Shown one piece after another: positions 32,626 to 44,662 of a stretch of DNA of 64,000 nucleotides (its first letter is position 1; each line of letters opens with the position of its first letter). Position numbers and translations under genes: made by a program. Origin of the DNA: Epithemia pelagica (Eukaryota; Bacillariophyta; Bacillariophyceae; Surirellales; Surirellaceae); the NCBI GenBank assembly GCA_946965045.2, contig OX337238.1:1116001-1180000 (forward strand), given 5' to 3'. The notes under the pieces are model-generated. The model saw only the letters and a list, made by a program, of their open reading frames with translations, was not told the origin of the DNA and ran no database searches.

Positions 32626-32745
32626 ACAATAAGATATGCAATACATGGGAGAGGGAATACAGACGACCCAATGTTGTGCATCTCTATCCTTTGTGCCTGG
32701 CTTGTGGAAGAGGTTAACCTTACAAGAACCAGTGTTCCACTCGAT

Positions 32746-33040
32746 AGAGTCTGAAGTGACGACGCCTTGTACGTCTGGGAAATGATCTGCCGTATAATGT
32801 CTTTCTGACCATCATCCAGGGCTGAGCGTTTTCAACAACCGACTCATGGAATATTCTTGTCTACGAGTATTGATATCCCTAAGGTCGTGCAAGATGCATT
32901 TCGGCAGTTTCTTTCCTTGAATTAACATTTAACTCCATGTTCTAGTTGTTTTAACAACATCACGCAATGGCATGTCCAATGCCCAAGCAAAATCCCATTT
33001 GTGGCGGTCGCGAATCGTTCGGAAGCAGCTCGCAGGCCTC
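32746..33040. repeat. Diverged repeat copy R1, upstream of sulfotransferase B
   Basis: Shares AGAGTCTGAA, CTTGTACGTCYGGGAAATGAT, ACCATCATCCA and, at its right end, AAAATCCCATTTG plus GCGAATCGTTCGGAAGCAGC with 35428-35695, in the same order and orientation; the middle is poorly conserved. No TIR or target duplication found. Origin unknown. Confidence 0.6.
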
Positions 33041-33336
33041 GCCCAGATCCAGATGTACGAGTAACGAGTAATAATGTTTCAAGAGCCTGCCGACCAGTTC
33101 CGCCGCACATCGCACGCCGCGGGATGACGGAACCTCGTCCCATTTTTTGGCAACCTTGTTTCTTCGTCTTGTGTGCACCCCGCATTGGTTGAGTCAACAA
33201 CTCGTGTCGCCGTGGTGGGCCGTACAAACGTCTTCAACCCGACGCATAACACAAGAATGAGAAAAAGTCGCTTTAGACGGCGAGAGATCGATCGGTTCCC
33301 CGTGTTTTTCGTCTGAGACGCTTTGTCCTCTGGGCC

Positions 33337-34707
33337 ATGGCGTTACGTTCGTTTCGGGTGTACCGCGTCTTGACTGTCGCCCTTTTGTGTGCCATATGTA
33401 TGCAATTGCTTATGCAATGAACCTTCTGGAATCACCAATATCATGTCCTGACATTCGAAAATTCACACCAAGATTGGATTCGGGACAACATGGTTGCAGA
33501 CACTGCTCCCGGTGATCCAAAACACAAAAACGACAAGAAAACCACAAACGAAGAGGAAGAAGAGGAAGAGAAAAGAGAAGAGGACAATTCAGAGACTAAC
33601 GAGGACCAGGATCCACAACATACACAAGCGCGCCCCCAAGTAGCTTCGCTCTTGTCCTTTCCCAACTCAGGTACATCGTATACCATGACCAACACAGAAC
33701 ATGTGACTGGTCAAAAGACAGCCTCCAATTATGCTCGTGGTTGGAAGCAAGAGTCCTTGATAGCCTGGACACCGCAAGGACCCTTTTCCAAGCACAATCC
33801 GTCAACCAAGATTCCACAGAAGTATATCTTAACGCAGACACATTGTACGGGGTTTTGTCATACATGTCCTCCTTCGGAATACGTCGTTCCTTCACTGAAG
33901 GACTTTATGCACGGTTGTCAAGAAGCATTTCTGCGGCAATCACCATTGAATCAAACTGCCGCCTCCAAAACTGCTGTTATCGTTGGTCACTATAAAACCC
34001 CGGCCGCTCGAGCAATTTATTTGATTCGGCATCCCTTGGACAATCTCGTGTCACGCATGCATATGCGATTGAAGCAGGATCATCGGTCCAAATCCACGGA
34101 CTTTGACGAGATGGTTGCCTTGCCGACAGAACGACAACGCCTTGATGCCTGGTGTCGTTGGATGGATGAACGCCATGAAAAGAAACTGAAAGAGGCTCTG
34201 CGACAATGGTTCCGACATCAATATACACCAGAAAACCCTCCATCTGTGCACTGGCCCTTTGTGGCAAACAGGGACGACAACCAGCGCAACGAAACAATGT
34301 CCTTGTTGGTGTGGGAAACACATCCGCACTATGCTCTTAGGTTGCTGCTGGGCCAGCACCCTCTGACACAACATATCCCATGTCGCGTGGAATTGTTTCG
34401 CTATGTTCAATGGCATGCACGGGTTTGGCAAATGACACATCAACTCTTGCCGAACGTTCCGGTCCACCGTGTCTACTACGAATCGTATTGGACCCATTTC
34501 AATGCTACCGTGAATGGGATTGTCAAGTTTTTGAAGCAGCAGCCATCCAAATCACCTTTGCCCTTTGTTGCGAACATGTCCTTCGTCGATACTTGGTTTA
34601 CACCTACTGAACAAGTGGCCATGGGAAGATATATTCAAACCTTGACCAACAATGGTCCTGTTTGGTCACTTTTGCGACACTATTTTGAAAAATCACCATT
34701 GGATTAA
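33337..34707 (+). CDS. Sulfotransferase-like type II membrane protein B (in-frame TGA or small intron near N-terminus)
   Basis: The catalytic domain is an open frame from 33490 (405 aa if translated from there), with PAPS-loop motif SFPNSGTSYTM (about residues 56-66) and 3'-phosphate motif IYLIRHPLDNLVSRM (about 174-190), after an extremely acidic Glu-rich stretch. In the same frame, ATG 33337 opens a basic tail plus hydrophobic segment (VLTVALLCAICMQLL) that looks like the missing membrane anchor, but TGA at 33418-33420 separates it from the rest. A GTATGC..CCAAG segment, 33398-33472 (75 nt, a multiple of three), would remove the stop if spliced, though it also shortens the anchor. Otherwise this is a nonsense mutation or the protein starts at 33490 without an anchor. 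Function as for protein A: sulfate transfer, acceptor unknown. Confidence 0.75.
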
Positions 34708-36154
34708 TGTATGTATCGTGGACGACAGAGCCATTGGAATGGGAGAGGGAACATGTGTCGAATTTGAGATTCAGAAAAGATTTCTAGACTTTGCGCCATA
34801 CGGGACGCTTCACGCTAGTACCTAAAAAATAGAAAGAAAGAAGGAAATACCCGTTTGTCTACAACAGGGAGTGTATCTTGTAGGAGAAGTAGTCTTCGAA
34901 CGCGTTGTGTACACTTCATTGTATAGCGAGAATGCATTCCAGTTGCTTCCATTCCAGTTGCTTCCAGACGTCGCCCGCTATAAGGTTACCGAGTATACTC
35001 GTATCACATACCGTTGACCATCGCTGGTTGGAATCCTGACTCTCGCATGAAATGTGGTTGACCACCGCCGATTTACAGGCCTCTGCTGCCCGAGTTTGGG
35101 GTCGTTTACGAGCTACATCCTTTTCATATAAAACTCTGAAGCAACGGTTACACCCCCAGATTGGGGTGGTTCGTTTCCTTTGGTAGAGTTGTTTGGAGAC
35201 GTGTCTTGTTTGGGTGGCGTCGCGCCATAACCACCACCTACACCAGTTCGGGGTCACGCCGGCGAATCCAGACACATCTCTCCATCGCATCGCCGTTTTG
35301 TGGTGGCTTGTCATGAGATTGAGAACTCTTCTGGCTCGGACCTCCGAATGCAACGCCTTGGGTCTGTATTTTTGGGGCACCAGCTACCTTAAGTCGTGCA
35401 CCTTGATCCTCGTTGTGTTTTTTTTTCAGAGTCTGAAAGGAGTACACCTTGTACGTCCGGGAAATGATTGCCTTAAAATGGTCTTCCTACCATCATCCAA
35501 CCTCTGACTTGTGAACAGTCTTGTCCCTTTCTTTTAGTAGCCACAAGGTTGTACAAGATGGTAGTTTCTCGCCTTGAGAATTAATAGCATTGATTCCATG
35601 TTTCGTATTCTGTATCTTTTGTCGTGGAGTATATCTCCACAAAATCCCATTTGCTTCGGTCGCGAATCGTTCGGAAGCAGCTCGCGCAGCCCGCACTTTT
35701 TCCGGGGACCCAACGGTAACCGTTGAGAGAAATATTTTCCAGGGCCATTTTTGTATAGAGATTGGTAATACTAAGTGCGCCCAAGGCCTCTAAGTAAATC
35801 AGAGCGCGCTATATCAACGTACACATGTTGTTCTGTAATTATGCTTCCAAAATAGTTCCAAGACCGTTCCAAAGCCTGCCGACCATACGGCCTCATCTCC
35901 ATCCGACAAAGTGTTCGTTGTTGCAGCCAGTGGGTCTGTTTTTCTGGCACAGCGTGAGCAAATCAAAGCGACACTAACACCTAATCAAAGAGTACGTTCC
36001 CGACGCATCCACCAAATCTTTTCGAGTCGTCCCTCTAATCATTTCTGATCTGGTGGTTGCGTTATTCTCGTGCACTTGAAACGATTCAAGGCACTTCATT
36101 GACTACGAACCACACTACGAAACAAGAGCTGCTCCAATCTCCAGTTTAGCTTTT
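34708..36154. other. 1.4 kb intergenic, contains repeat copy R2
   Basis: No convincing gene. A minus-strand frame at 34916-35380 begins with a non-ATG codon and has no recognisable content. An inverted motif AACGGTAACCGTT lies near 35711. Confidence 0.45.
35428..35695. repeat. Diverged repeat copy R2, downstream of sulfotransferase B
   Basis: Partner of 32746-33040, in the same orientation with about 2.6 kb between starts. See that entry for the shared blocks. Confidence 0.6.
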
Positions 36155-37930
36155 ATGCACATGGTGATGGGGAATGGAATGGAGAACAGGAGTAATGATA
36201 TGAGTTACACCACCACAGGCGTGGTCAAGATTGACAGCTCATCATCGTCCGTAACCATGAAGAACTCTGCAAGCAAGGATGTTGGTTGGATGGCGAAAAC
36301 CACTACATTGATTGTCAATAATATGAGAGAGTTTGAAACAATTCATGAAGATGTGGAATTGACGTTTCAATCAGATTCAGAAGAATCGAATCAGGATGAT
36401 GCTCCACCAGAACCATCGACAGCCGTTGGAGGAGCGGCGGCCGCTGCAGCAATGCTGGAATTGTGGCGGCGGAGGCGAGACGAAGCATTGGCACTCCATC
36501 ACCGGACGCTACATCCCACGGTGGAACAGAACCAAAAAGATGTTCTTAGTGCGAACGATTGTTCCATGAATTCTGCGTTAGTGTCGACTCAAGATCCAAA
36601 ACAGCCAGAGGATGACGAAAAAGACGAAAATACCAAACGCATGGATTTGACAGTAGCTTCAACCAAGACACAGGAAAAGCAAGATGTTGATAGCAAAGGA
36701 GAAAATGAAGATGAAGATTTGGAAGCATGGTTGCAACAACAAGTTCATCATTCTGGATGGATTGTGTATCGAGCCTTGTCACGTCATGTCGTAAATGTAC
36801 GCCGCCATCAAGCCGTATCGACCATTGCTCGTGCGTGGCGTGCCTATCATCTCCAGCGTTGGTTGCAAACAAAGTCGAATGTGGGACATGAAAATCAGGA
36901 TGAGACAACGAGAAAAACTGCGGTGCCGGAGCGACAACAACGACAAGACGCTGCTGCAATAATATGTCGAGCGCTGCGTTGCTATCGCGCGCAACAAGTA
37001 TCCAAGCGAGCATTGGCCTTGAAGCGGTACCAACGTCGACAAGCCACCTTTGCTATGAGAAAAGCGAAGCGGCGCGAAGCCGCAGCACATACAATTTATC
37101 GTGCTCTGGTACGATTCCAGGAAAAACGGGTATGGGAGAAACAACACGGGAAACCGGCAAGTGATTCCTTGAGGTACTCTCCCAGTCCTTTCAATAGCAC
37201 CAGCGCTCCAGATTCTCCAAAACCTGAACCATCTCCTAATGAGCAGAACGATTCTACGTCCATGACTATCTCCAATTCATATCTGTTGAGCCTACCCCAA
37301 GATTCTGGTCCATCTGGGAATGAGGCTGGACCGTCGTCTCCAGTGCGCTCTTTGCCCACGTCTTCACCGCCTTCTTCACCAACCTGCCCATATCCACTTG
37401 ATTTGGAACATAGTCCAACCTCATCTCCAACAAGAAGTCCCGGGCAAAAGATGCATCATCGGATTCTATCCATTCATCGTGACATGCGGGTGCTGGAACA
37501 GGAGAGACTACAACATACTGCCCAAGCTACAGCAGTGATTCAAAAATGTTTCCGCGCCTTCTCGATCCGACGCAAGACTCTTGATTACTTGAAGCAAGAG
37601 CGCCGTCACCACGTTGTCGATGCAGGAAAACAACGGTTCCGTGCCACTGTACGGCGTCAACGACAACGAGTGCTGGGACAACGCAAAATGAAGAAATCTT
37701 GCCCTCCTCCTCCTCCTCCTCCTCCTCCTCCACACACTTCTCTTGCTCCGTCTTGGCCGACTTGTACTCGACGTCAAGGGCAAGAACAAGGGAAAAGGAT
37801 AAAGCAGGATTCCAATCTGCTTGAGCGGTACAGTCAATCCCTATCCTCTGTTCACAACTATGCACGGTTCAATTTTACGAGACAAGCCAATGAACATCAA
37901 CAATCCCCAAGAAGTGTGTTGTTTGGTTGA
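36155..37930 (+). CDS. IQ-motif (calmodulin-binding) protein
   Basis: 591-aa protein with four IQ-like segments: near residues 219-240 (STIARAWRAYHLQRW), 266-284 (AAAIICRALRCYRAQQ), 309-327 (AHTIYRALVRFQEKR) and 456-475 (AVIQKCFRAFSIRRK). The first three are spaced about 45 residues apart and the fourth is separated by a Ser/Pro-rich disordered stretch. A run of nine prolines lies near 517-527, a possible profilin/SH3/WW ligand. There is no motor or kinase domain, so it is probably a calmodulin-binding scaffold in the cytosol. An acidic N-terminal region precedes an alanine run (about residue 91). Intronless. ATG 36155 is the first in the frame. Confidence 0.7.
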   Translation: MHMVMGNGMENRSNDMSYTTTGVVKIDSSSSSVTMKNSASKDVGWMAKTTTLIVNNMREFETIHEDVELTFQSDSEESNQDDAPPEPSTAVGGAAAAAAMLELWRRRRDEALALHHRTLHPTVEQNQKDVLSANDCSMNSALVSTQDPKQPEDDEKDENTKRMDLTVASTKTQEKQDVDSKGENEDEDLEAWLQQQVHHSGWIVYRALSRHVVNVRRHQAVSTIARAWRAYHLQRWLQTKSNVGHENQDETTRKTAVPERQQRQDAAAIICRALRCYRAQQVSKRALALKRYQRRQATFAMRKAKRREAAAHTIYRALVRFQEKRVWEKQHGKPASDSLRYSPSPFNSTSAPDSPKPEPSPNEQNDSTSMTISNSYLLSLPQDSGPSGNEAGPSSPVRSLPTSSPPSSPTCPYPLDLEHSPTSSPTRSPGQKMHHRILSIHRDMRVLEQERLQHTAQATAVIQKCFRAFSIRRKTLDYLKQERRHHVVDAGKQRFRATVRRQRQRVLGQRKMKKSCPPPPPPPPPPHTSLAPSWPTCTRRQGQEQGKRIKQDSNLLERYSQSLSSVHNYARFNFTRQANEHQQSPRSVLFG

Positions 37931-38741
37931 ATGCATTGTAGATGTACAGTACACTGTAGTTTCAAATTTAGGACGTTTCATTAGGAAACCATTCATACTG
38001 ACAGTAGTGCAAGAATACAAAACGATTCTACGAGTACTGACTGTGCTGTTTTTTTTATTCTGTGTGGCGATTTATTGACTGGTCTCTGCGAAGCTGTTTG
38101 TATCTGGTATCTTCAGTGACGGGCGTTTTAGGCGGAGATTCAAAAGTCAAGCATGCATACAGCAATGGTATTCAACCACATGCGAAATCGACCTTTCTCT
38201 GATGTACATCGTCGAAAGAATAGACCTTGATCACGCTGAGTAACATGAAAGAAACATGAAAGAAACCTAGGAGTACTCCTACTCAAAAGCCTATGGGAGC
38301 CTTTGCAAGGGGTAGCTTTCAATGCGATCATCTTTGCCGCATTCCCGCAAAATGACCAATGACCTCTTCCCGACAAGATCCGAGGAGTCCCCCATGTCAC
38401 GCTCGCAAGAATTATTTTTAACGGATCAAACGTCAAATTTTTGAAAACGGGACCAAATTCATTATTACATAGTACTCCAAAGGGGGAACCCTATTTTGTC
38501 AGTGTCAGTTGACGGTTGGGGAGTACACAACAGAAATCAGAGCACCTCGTCCCTCACAAAATGTGGCACATCGATCAAGCTCGATGATGAGACCTTCCCT
38601 CTTCCCTTTCCAAAAGGAGGGATGAAACTATGAATTACATTGCCGTTTGCCGTGTCGGATAAGATTTCATATCGATTAGTGATCGAACTTTGCATGGTGT
38701 TCCTATACATCAACTGAAGGCGATCGAATTGATCCTCGCAA
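37931..38741. other. Intergenic, no gene seen
   Basis: About 0.8 kb. Contains a 12-bp direct repeat ACATGAAAGAAA near 38245-38270 and the palindrome AGGAGTACTCCT near 38269. No coding content recognised. Confidence 0.45.
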
Positions 38742-39225
38742 CGCTTCAAAATTATTTACAGGTGGAAGATCGTCCTATATGATCCTTTGTGCTTGTTGCA
38801 ATCGATTGAATGATACCTTTCCAATCGGCGATTAGTCGCCGACGCCAAATTCCCCTCATTAGCAAGCTAAACTGCCGCTCCTGTAACAATGTCTTGAATG
38901 TCATTGACAGCCTTTCCCCATCGCCGTTCCAACTTGTCTCCAAAGGATTCTCGTCGCAGGGAATCACGGATACAGCGATGAGTCTCGCTTCAAAATTATT
39001 TACAGGTGGAAGATCGTCCTATATGATCCTTTGTGCTTGTTGCAATCGATTGAATGATACCTTTCCAATCGGCGATTAGTCGCCGACGCCAAATTCCCCT
39101 CATTAGCAAGCTAAACTGCCGCTCCTGTAACAATGTCTTGAATGTCATTGACAGCCTTTCCCCATCGCCGTTCCAACTTGTCTCCAAAGGATTCTCGTCG
39201 CAGGGAATCACGGATACAGCGATCA
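38742..39225. repeat. Tandem duplication of about 244 bp (two copies)
   Basis: 38742-38985 and 38986 to about 39225 read identically base for base, from CGCTTCAAAATTATTTAC to ACGGATACAGCGAT, after which they diverge. The second copy includes the last about 38 codons and stop of the minus-strand gene at 39111-39854; the first copy is a detached duplicate of that 3' end. Either a very recent duplication or an assembly artefact. Confidence 0.9.
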
Positions 39226-39854
39226 GTCAGAGACTCAATATTCTCATCCTCCTCTGTTTCGGTAGATGCACTCGTGTCGGAAAAAGTTTCAACTGTGCGT
39301 TCATCATGGACACATTTCACTTGAGCTGACAGGCATGCAAATAGCAAATCGTGCGAATTGCGAGAATGGCACTGCAGCTCCCATGAGCAGGTTGACGTTT
39401 TGAAGTAAAGCGTTTCGTTGCCCAACGCCTTGACTTCGTTAATGTCGTAGGCGGATATGCGGTAGGACTGTGGAGATCCCGAAGAAGCAAGGTTGAATTC
39501 CGCAGAATTTGCACGACATCGTCGATGATTTCGTGGCGATGGTAGCATGACGTCCAATGGATGTAGCAAAAGCTCCCATCCAACTGTACTTGTGGATAAA
39601 GTGAATTCTGGAACGGGCACCCATGGTAAGTTTGACTCTGGAGGAATCCAATGACTTAGTGTGCAAACCATGAGTCCCTCGTACTCTACCAAGCACTCCG
39701 CACCGCTGTGACGGCAACGGCGTGCTCTCTGCAAAATAGAAACATTACATGATCCGTAAGACAACCTGGAAGGAAGCATTTCTTATAATATACAACATAT
39801 TCCATCGACCGTACTTACACATTGAACAGTGATATCGTCGCTGGATGATGCCAT
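39111..39854 (-). CDS. Small PH-like domain protein, function unknown
   Basis: 217-aa protein from a 12-codon exon 1 (39854-39819, beginning MASSSDDITVQC) and exon 2 (39728-39111). The 90-nt intron (GTAAGT..TGCAG) is in phase 0. The middle part has alternating strand-like segments ending ETLYFKT..WELQCHSRNSHDLLFACLSA, resembling the last strands and the C-terminal helix of a PH domain. The C-terminus is charged and helical (LERRWGKAVNDIQDI). The family is not certain. The last about 38 codons plus downstream sequence are tandemly duplicated just 3' of the gene, but the gene itself keeps its stop at 39111-39113. Confidence 0.6.
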
Positions 39855-40596
39855 GATCAGCACTTCCGAACTCAAACAATAGAAAGTTGATTGGAACAAA
39901 TGAACGATCTCCGAAGTCCTAAGCAAATGACCAGGATGGGAAGGCTGAAAGCGGGAGTGGACTGCTGGGATGAGAATGGGAAAGGACAGTATACAACACT
40001 CGAAAGCAAGACACGAAGATTCTCTTTGCCATGCGGAACGAGTCTTGTTGTGTGCTCAGCGCGTCTCGCCTAAAGAAAACTCATCGGTCGTCTCTGGTCC
40101 TGGGTGTGTTTCCAAAAACCGTCGGATGAATTCAAACCAACCTGCTTGCGCGTCTCCATTTATGAATACGCCGGCACGTTTCAATTGCATGCGTGGTAAT
40201 CCTCTTTTTCTTTAAGTACATTTGGTATTGCCCATCTACTTCCCCATGTCACATTATGTATAAGTTGAAACATAATTAGAGGAAGCTCATGTTATAAAAA
40301 TTTTATGCGCAGGGCATGGGACTGGCAGTTGATCGTCTTCTGTCCGCCGTCAGCGTCTTGTTGCAACAAAATCTGAAATTCTTGTGAAAGCATTGACAAC
40401 TGCGGCTCCATGCCTAATTAAACAATCCCGCAAAACAAGAAATAGTAATAGAACACATTGTGATGCATGCTACAAGTGTGCTCACAGCAATGTGTGATAT
40501 AAACTGGAACATGTATTAGCGCTTGCCTGTTTGTTGTTTCTTTGTCTGTGGACGAACAAACGGATTGGAAGTGGTTTTGAAGAATCACGAAAGCTG
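39855..40596. other. Intergenic, no gene seen
   Basis: About 0.74 kb between the PH-like gene's start and the 3' end of the Ca2+-ATPase. Short frames only, none beginning with a persuasive ATG context. Confidence 0.45.
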
Positions 40597-43500
40597 TCAT
40601 GCGACCGCCTTGGTGGCGCTGGTCTGTTCTTTACGATTACTGTACAGCCAACGCCCGATCGCTTTCAAGACTTCATCCACGAGAAGAATCGGAAGTGCCC
40701 ATGCCGCAACGGTCCACCACTGGGAGCCTGACAAGGGGACCTAAAACGAGGAAAACAAAACCAAAGATAAGGCCCAACGACGTTAAAACATCCGCGTACA
40801 TGAACTGGATTGGTCACCTCGAAAACGTACCATTCCCAAGCTTTCCGCCAATGCCGGAAGTCCAATGTTTGGACTGTACAACACAAACAAATGAAGCAAA
40901 AGAGGACCTGCCACTCCCAAGAGCAACCATGGGTTTGATTGCGGCCCCACTCGCAACAAAGAACTATCAACCGAAACTGCGGACAATGCCTTGAGCATTT
41001 CCATGCAAACCAGAGTTGTCAATGACAATGTTTGTGGGATCATTCGTCCCTGACCCTGGAACAACTCGGTACAGCTAAGCCCAGAACCGGAAGGTGGTTG
41101 CCAGAACTCTCCGCATTGACTCCATGATGCAATCTGATGCAATGAAATGCCCTGTGACAGGTAGTGCTGGACATACACACCAATAGTGGCTAGGCCAACG
41201 TACAAGCCCGTCAAACAGTAACGTGTCAAAAGCCATCGCGTCATGATTGGCTCATCACTGGGACGAGGTGGCTGTTCCATCAAATCAGGAGATGGTGGGT
41301 TGAATCCCAGAGCTGTGGCAGGTGGTCCATCGGTGACCAAGTTTACCCACAGCAAATGCATGGCCGTCAAAGGTTCGGGGAAGCCAGCCAAAGTGGCAAA
41401 GAAAATGGCACAAATCTCTCCAATGTTACAACTGATCAAAAAGCAAATAAAGGCCTGCATATTGGCGTATATGCGTCGGCCTTCCTCCACCGCGTTGACA
41501 ATTGTCGAAAAATTGTCATCTGCTAGCACCATATCCGCAGCTTCCTTCGAAACTTCCGTGCCTGTAATACCCATGGCAACACCAATGGCTGCTTGTTGAA
41601 GCGCAGGGGCGTCATTCACTCCCTGTAATGATAAAAAATAGGATAGACGGAAATGTGAGCATTTTGAAGAAGTGCCTTTCGAAAGCAGAAGTAGAAATAC
41701 GTACATCCCCCGTCATTGCGGGTACCTCATGGAGGCTCTGCAACATTTTGACCAACTTTTGCTTGTCAGCAGGTTCGGCACGACAGAAAACAAGGTTGTC
41801 ACGTTTCAGGAGTTCCAACTGTTCTTCTTCTGGTTTTTGAAAGAATTCTCGACCTTCAAAGGCCTTTAGAGTAGAGGCGTCGGCCGTTGCCGCAAAAATG
41901 TTGACATCTTTGGCAATCGCGATGGCTGTATCACGAGCATCTCCGGTGATCATAATGACCCGGATACCCGCCTGCGAACACAATTGGATGCTTTGGGCCA
42001 CTTCAGGACGTGCTGGGTCCTTGATACCAACAATTCCCACCAAGGTTAACCGACTTTCAATGTGTCGAAAGTTTTCTGGACGTGACAAGAGCGGATGGTC
42101 GTCCATGTCTGTCGAGGTATCCAAGGTTTGCAAGCTGTCTTCCAAATCATCGTGTTCCTTGACGGCCAATGCCAAACAACGCAAGGGCCGCGCGGCCATT
42201 TCGGATACCTTGGCCTCGACTTTACGGCGGAGTGCACCGGAGAGTCTTACCACTGTCCCATCTCGTTGTTTGATATGAGTACAACGTTCAATCAACAAAT
42301 TGGGAGCACCCTTGACGAGCAATCTGGAAGAGAAGGGTGTCGATTCTTTTCGTCTTCGTCTCCTTCTTGTCGGTGGAGGTGTTTTGGGGCGTCCTGTATT
42401 CAAGGGAACCAAGGCTCGTGACAGTTCCTCTGCCGGTTTGTCCAATTCCATGGACCAGGGAAATTGACACAGGACGGACATGGATTTCCGATCGCGGCTA
42501 AACTCCAATGTCGCAGTGCGAGGTCGTCGTTCCCTCCACAAATTGACATTGGCATGGGCCACTGCAGCGGGGTCCATGGGGATGGTCTCCGTCGAGGGTT
42601 CGTCATCCTCGTCCGCTTCCTCATGGTCCAGTGTCGTCGTGTCGGTCAAGCCTCCAATCTTTTCCGCCAAGACGCACAATGCCGCTTCCGTAGGTTCTCC
42701 AATCCGTTCAAACAACTTTTCTCGTTTTTCCAGGGCCTTTTTGCGTCGACTGGTGGATGATTCCTTCTTCTTCTTCTTCTTCTTCTTGTGCTCTTGTTCC
42801 TCATCATGGTCGTCGTTTTTCGTTTCGGGAGAATTTCCTACAATTTGGGCATCGTTGCACAAGGCAGAAACGGCTGCCACATCGGCCAAGGCACCCCGTG
42901 GATTCAATTGGATTTCCACATCCTTGGCAATGCCTTCAATGTCCCCCAGAGGCGAATACGACGATCCTTGAATCCCATGTTCAATCATGACCAGATCTTT
43001 GTGATGGTCATCTTCCGTCATTCGATGAGGCGATCGTCGTCGTTGACGCTTGCGGCGTTTCTGTTCGTCCTGGTGGTCATTTTCTGGCACTAAAGGTACG
43101 GGTTCCAAGAGAACCAAAGACACGGCCGTCATTTCATTGGTGGTCAAGGTTCCGGTTTTGTCGGTACAAATGACTGTGGTACATCCCAAGGTTTCGACAC
43201 TGGGCAATTTGCGAACCAAAACATTGCGTTCGGCCATTTTGCGTGTCCCCAAACTCAAACAGAGGGTAATGACGGCCGGCAACCCTTCGGGAATGGCTGC
43301 CACACCCAGGGCGACTGCCACCTTGGCATAATACAAGGCACCTTCCCACAAATTGCCATCAAAACTGGAATCTTGCATTTTGGGAATGGATACAATCCAA
43401 ACCAAGGCACAAATAGCGGCAATAATCACCGTGAGCTGATTGCCAAATTCATCCAATCGAGCCGCCAAGGGTGTTTTGACCGCTTCGGCTTGCGCGGCCG

Positions 43501-44662
43501 TGACACCTTGTTGAATTTTGCCAAATTGCGTATCCATACCCGTTTGTACCACCACGGCGGTGCCACTGCCGGCCGTGACCATGGTGCCACTAAACAACAA
43601 ACCTTTTTGATCGGCAATGGGAGCATTGGGAATGGTCGAGACATGATTGGGGAGTTTGGGGACCGTGACGGATTCACCCGTCAAACTGGCCTCGTCCAAT
43701 TGCAAATTGGCACCCTGTGTGGCAATCAACCGAGCATCGGCCGGAACCTTGTCGCCCACCTTGACGACCACCACATCACCCGGTACCAAATCGGCCGACG
43801 CACACGTTTGCACGAGACTGTCTCGTAGGACTGTGGCCGTCCCCGCTTGCATGGTTTGCAGAGCTTGGAGGGAATCGGCCGCTGATTGAATTTGGACAAC
43901 ACCCACAATGGCATTGACGACCAAAATGGCCAAAATTACAGCCGGCTCGACAAAGGATTTCCACAAGGCTTCGGAAGAGGCACCACCATGTTGTTGCTGA
44001 CTAACTTCCCAAACTGAAAACAAGGCCGACAAGACGGCGACACCCAGCAAGATTTGAACCAATCGATCCTCAAATTGTTCCAACACCAATTGCCACAAGG
44101 ATTTGGAGAGGGGTTGTGCCAAGACATTGGGACCAAAGACTTGTAAACGACGCGCGGCCTCATCCGATGTCAAACCTTGCGAAGGAGACGATTGAAGCAG
44201 GGACCACAAGTCGGTCAGTTCGAGACTGCCTGCATCGGTTGCCGAAGCATTGTACGACAACACACGGGGTTCCTCGTCTGCCTCAGTATTGGTCACGGAA
44301 GAATCCGAAGCGGAAGATGACAAGGCTGTGGAGGAGTCTTCTCCTGTGTTGGTGGAGGGCGGAGGAGTCGCTGGTTGGGGCAACCATTTGGGTCGACGAG
44401 TCGTTCTTGGTTTGGACGCTGCTGCTGTATGGGGCCACAACCGTTGCAACAAGGCATGTCGAGGTGGTCGAGACACTTGTTGGGTGTGGGTGGACGAGGC
44501 CAACGAGGTGGTTTCGGCGGCAGCAGTCACATACGAGTGCGCCCAACAGCCATTGCTTGTCGTGGAGTAGTGGTTCAAGACGATTGTGCACCACAAGACA
44601 GTCAAGATGGACACGTTCCAGGGACGAGAAAGACCTGATGTAGTAGTACGGCGTTTCTTCAT
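40597..44662 (-). CDS. P-type Ca2+-ATPase, SERCA-like (type IIA)
   Basis: Pumps Ca2+ from cytosol into ER or another compartment at the expense of ATP. Three exons: 44662-41705, 41622-40831 and 40740-40597. Introns of 82 and 90 nt (both GTACGT donors) are in phase 0, giving 1,297 aa. Visible: PEGLPAVITLCLSLGT (M4 Ca2+ site), phosphorylation motif CTDKTGTLTTNEM (Asp about residue 500), MTGD|GVNDAPAL hinge spanning intron 1, LLWVNLVTDGPPATALG (M6 site) and a SERCA-type tail LPILLVDEVLKAIGRWL in exon 3. Oddities: an N-terminal extension of about 130 residues with a hydrophobic signal-like segment (VSILTVLWCTIVL), and lysine/arginine-rich insertions in the N domain, including a run of eight lysines. 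The codon at 44704 is TTG, so ATG 44662 is used. Length exceeds the usual roughly 1,000 aa. Confidence 0.95.

Noticed and set aside
33418-33420. TGA as a selenocysteine codon in sulfotransferase B
   Set aside because: It falls between anchor and stem, where no catalytic Cys/Sec is expected, and I saw no SECIS-like hairpin; a nonsense change or a 75-nt intron is simpler.
34916-35380. 154-codon minus-strand frame
   Set aside because: Begins with a non-ATG codon, no recognisable motif, and overlaps the start of repeat-like sequence.
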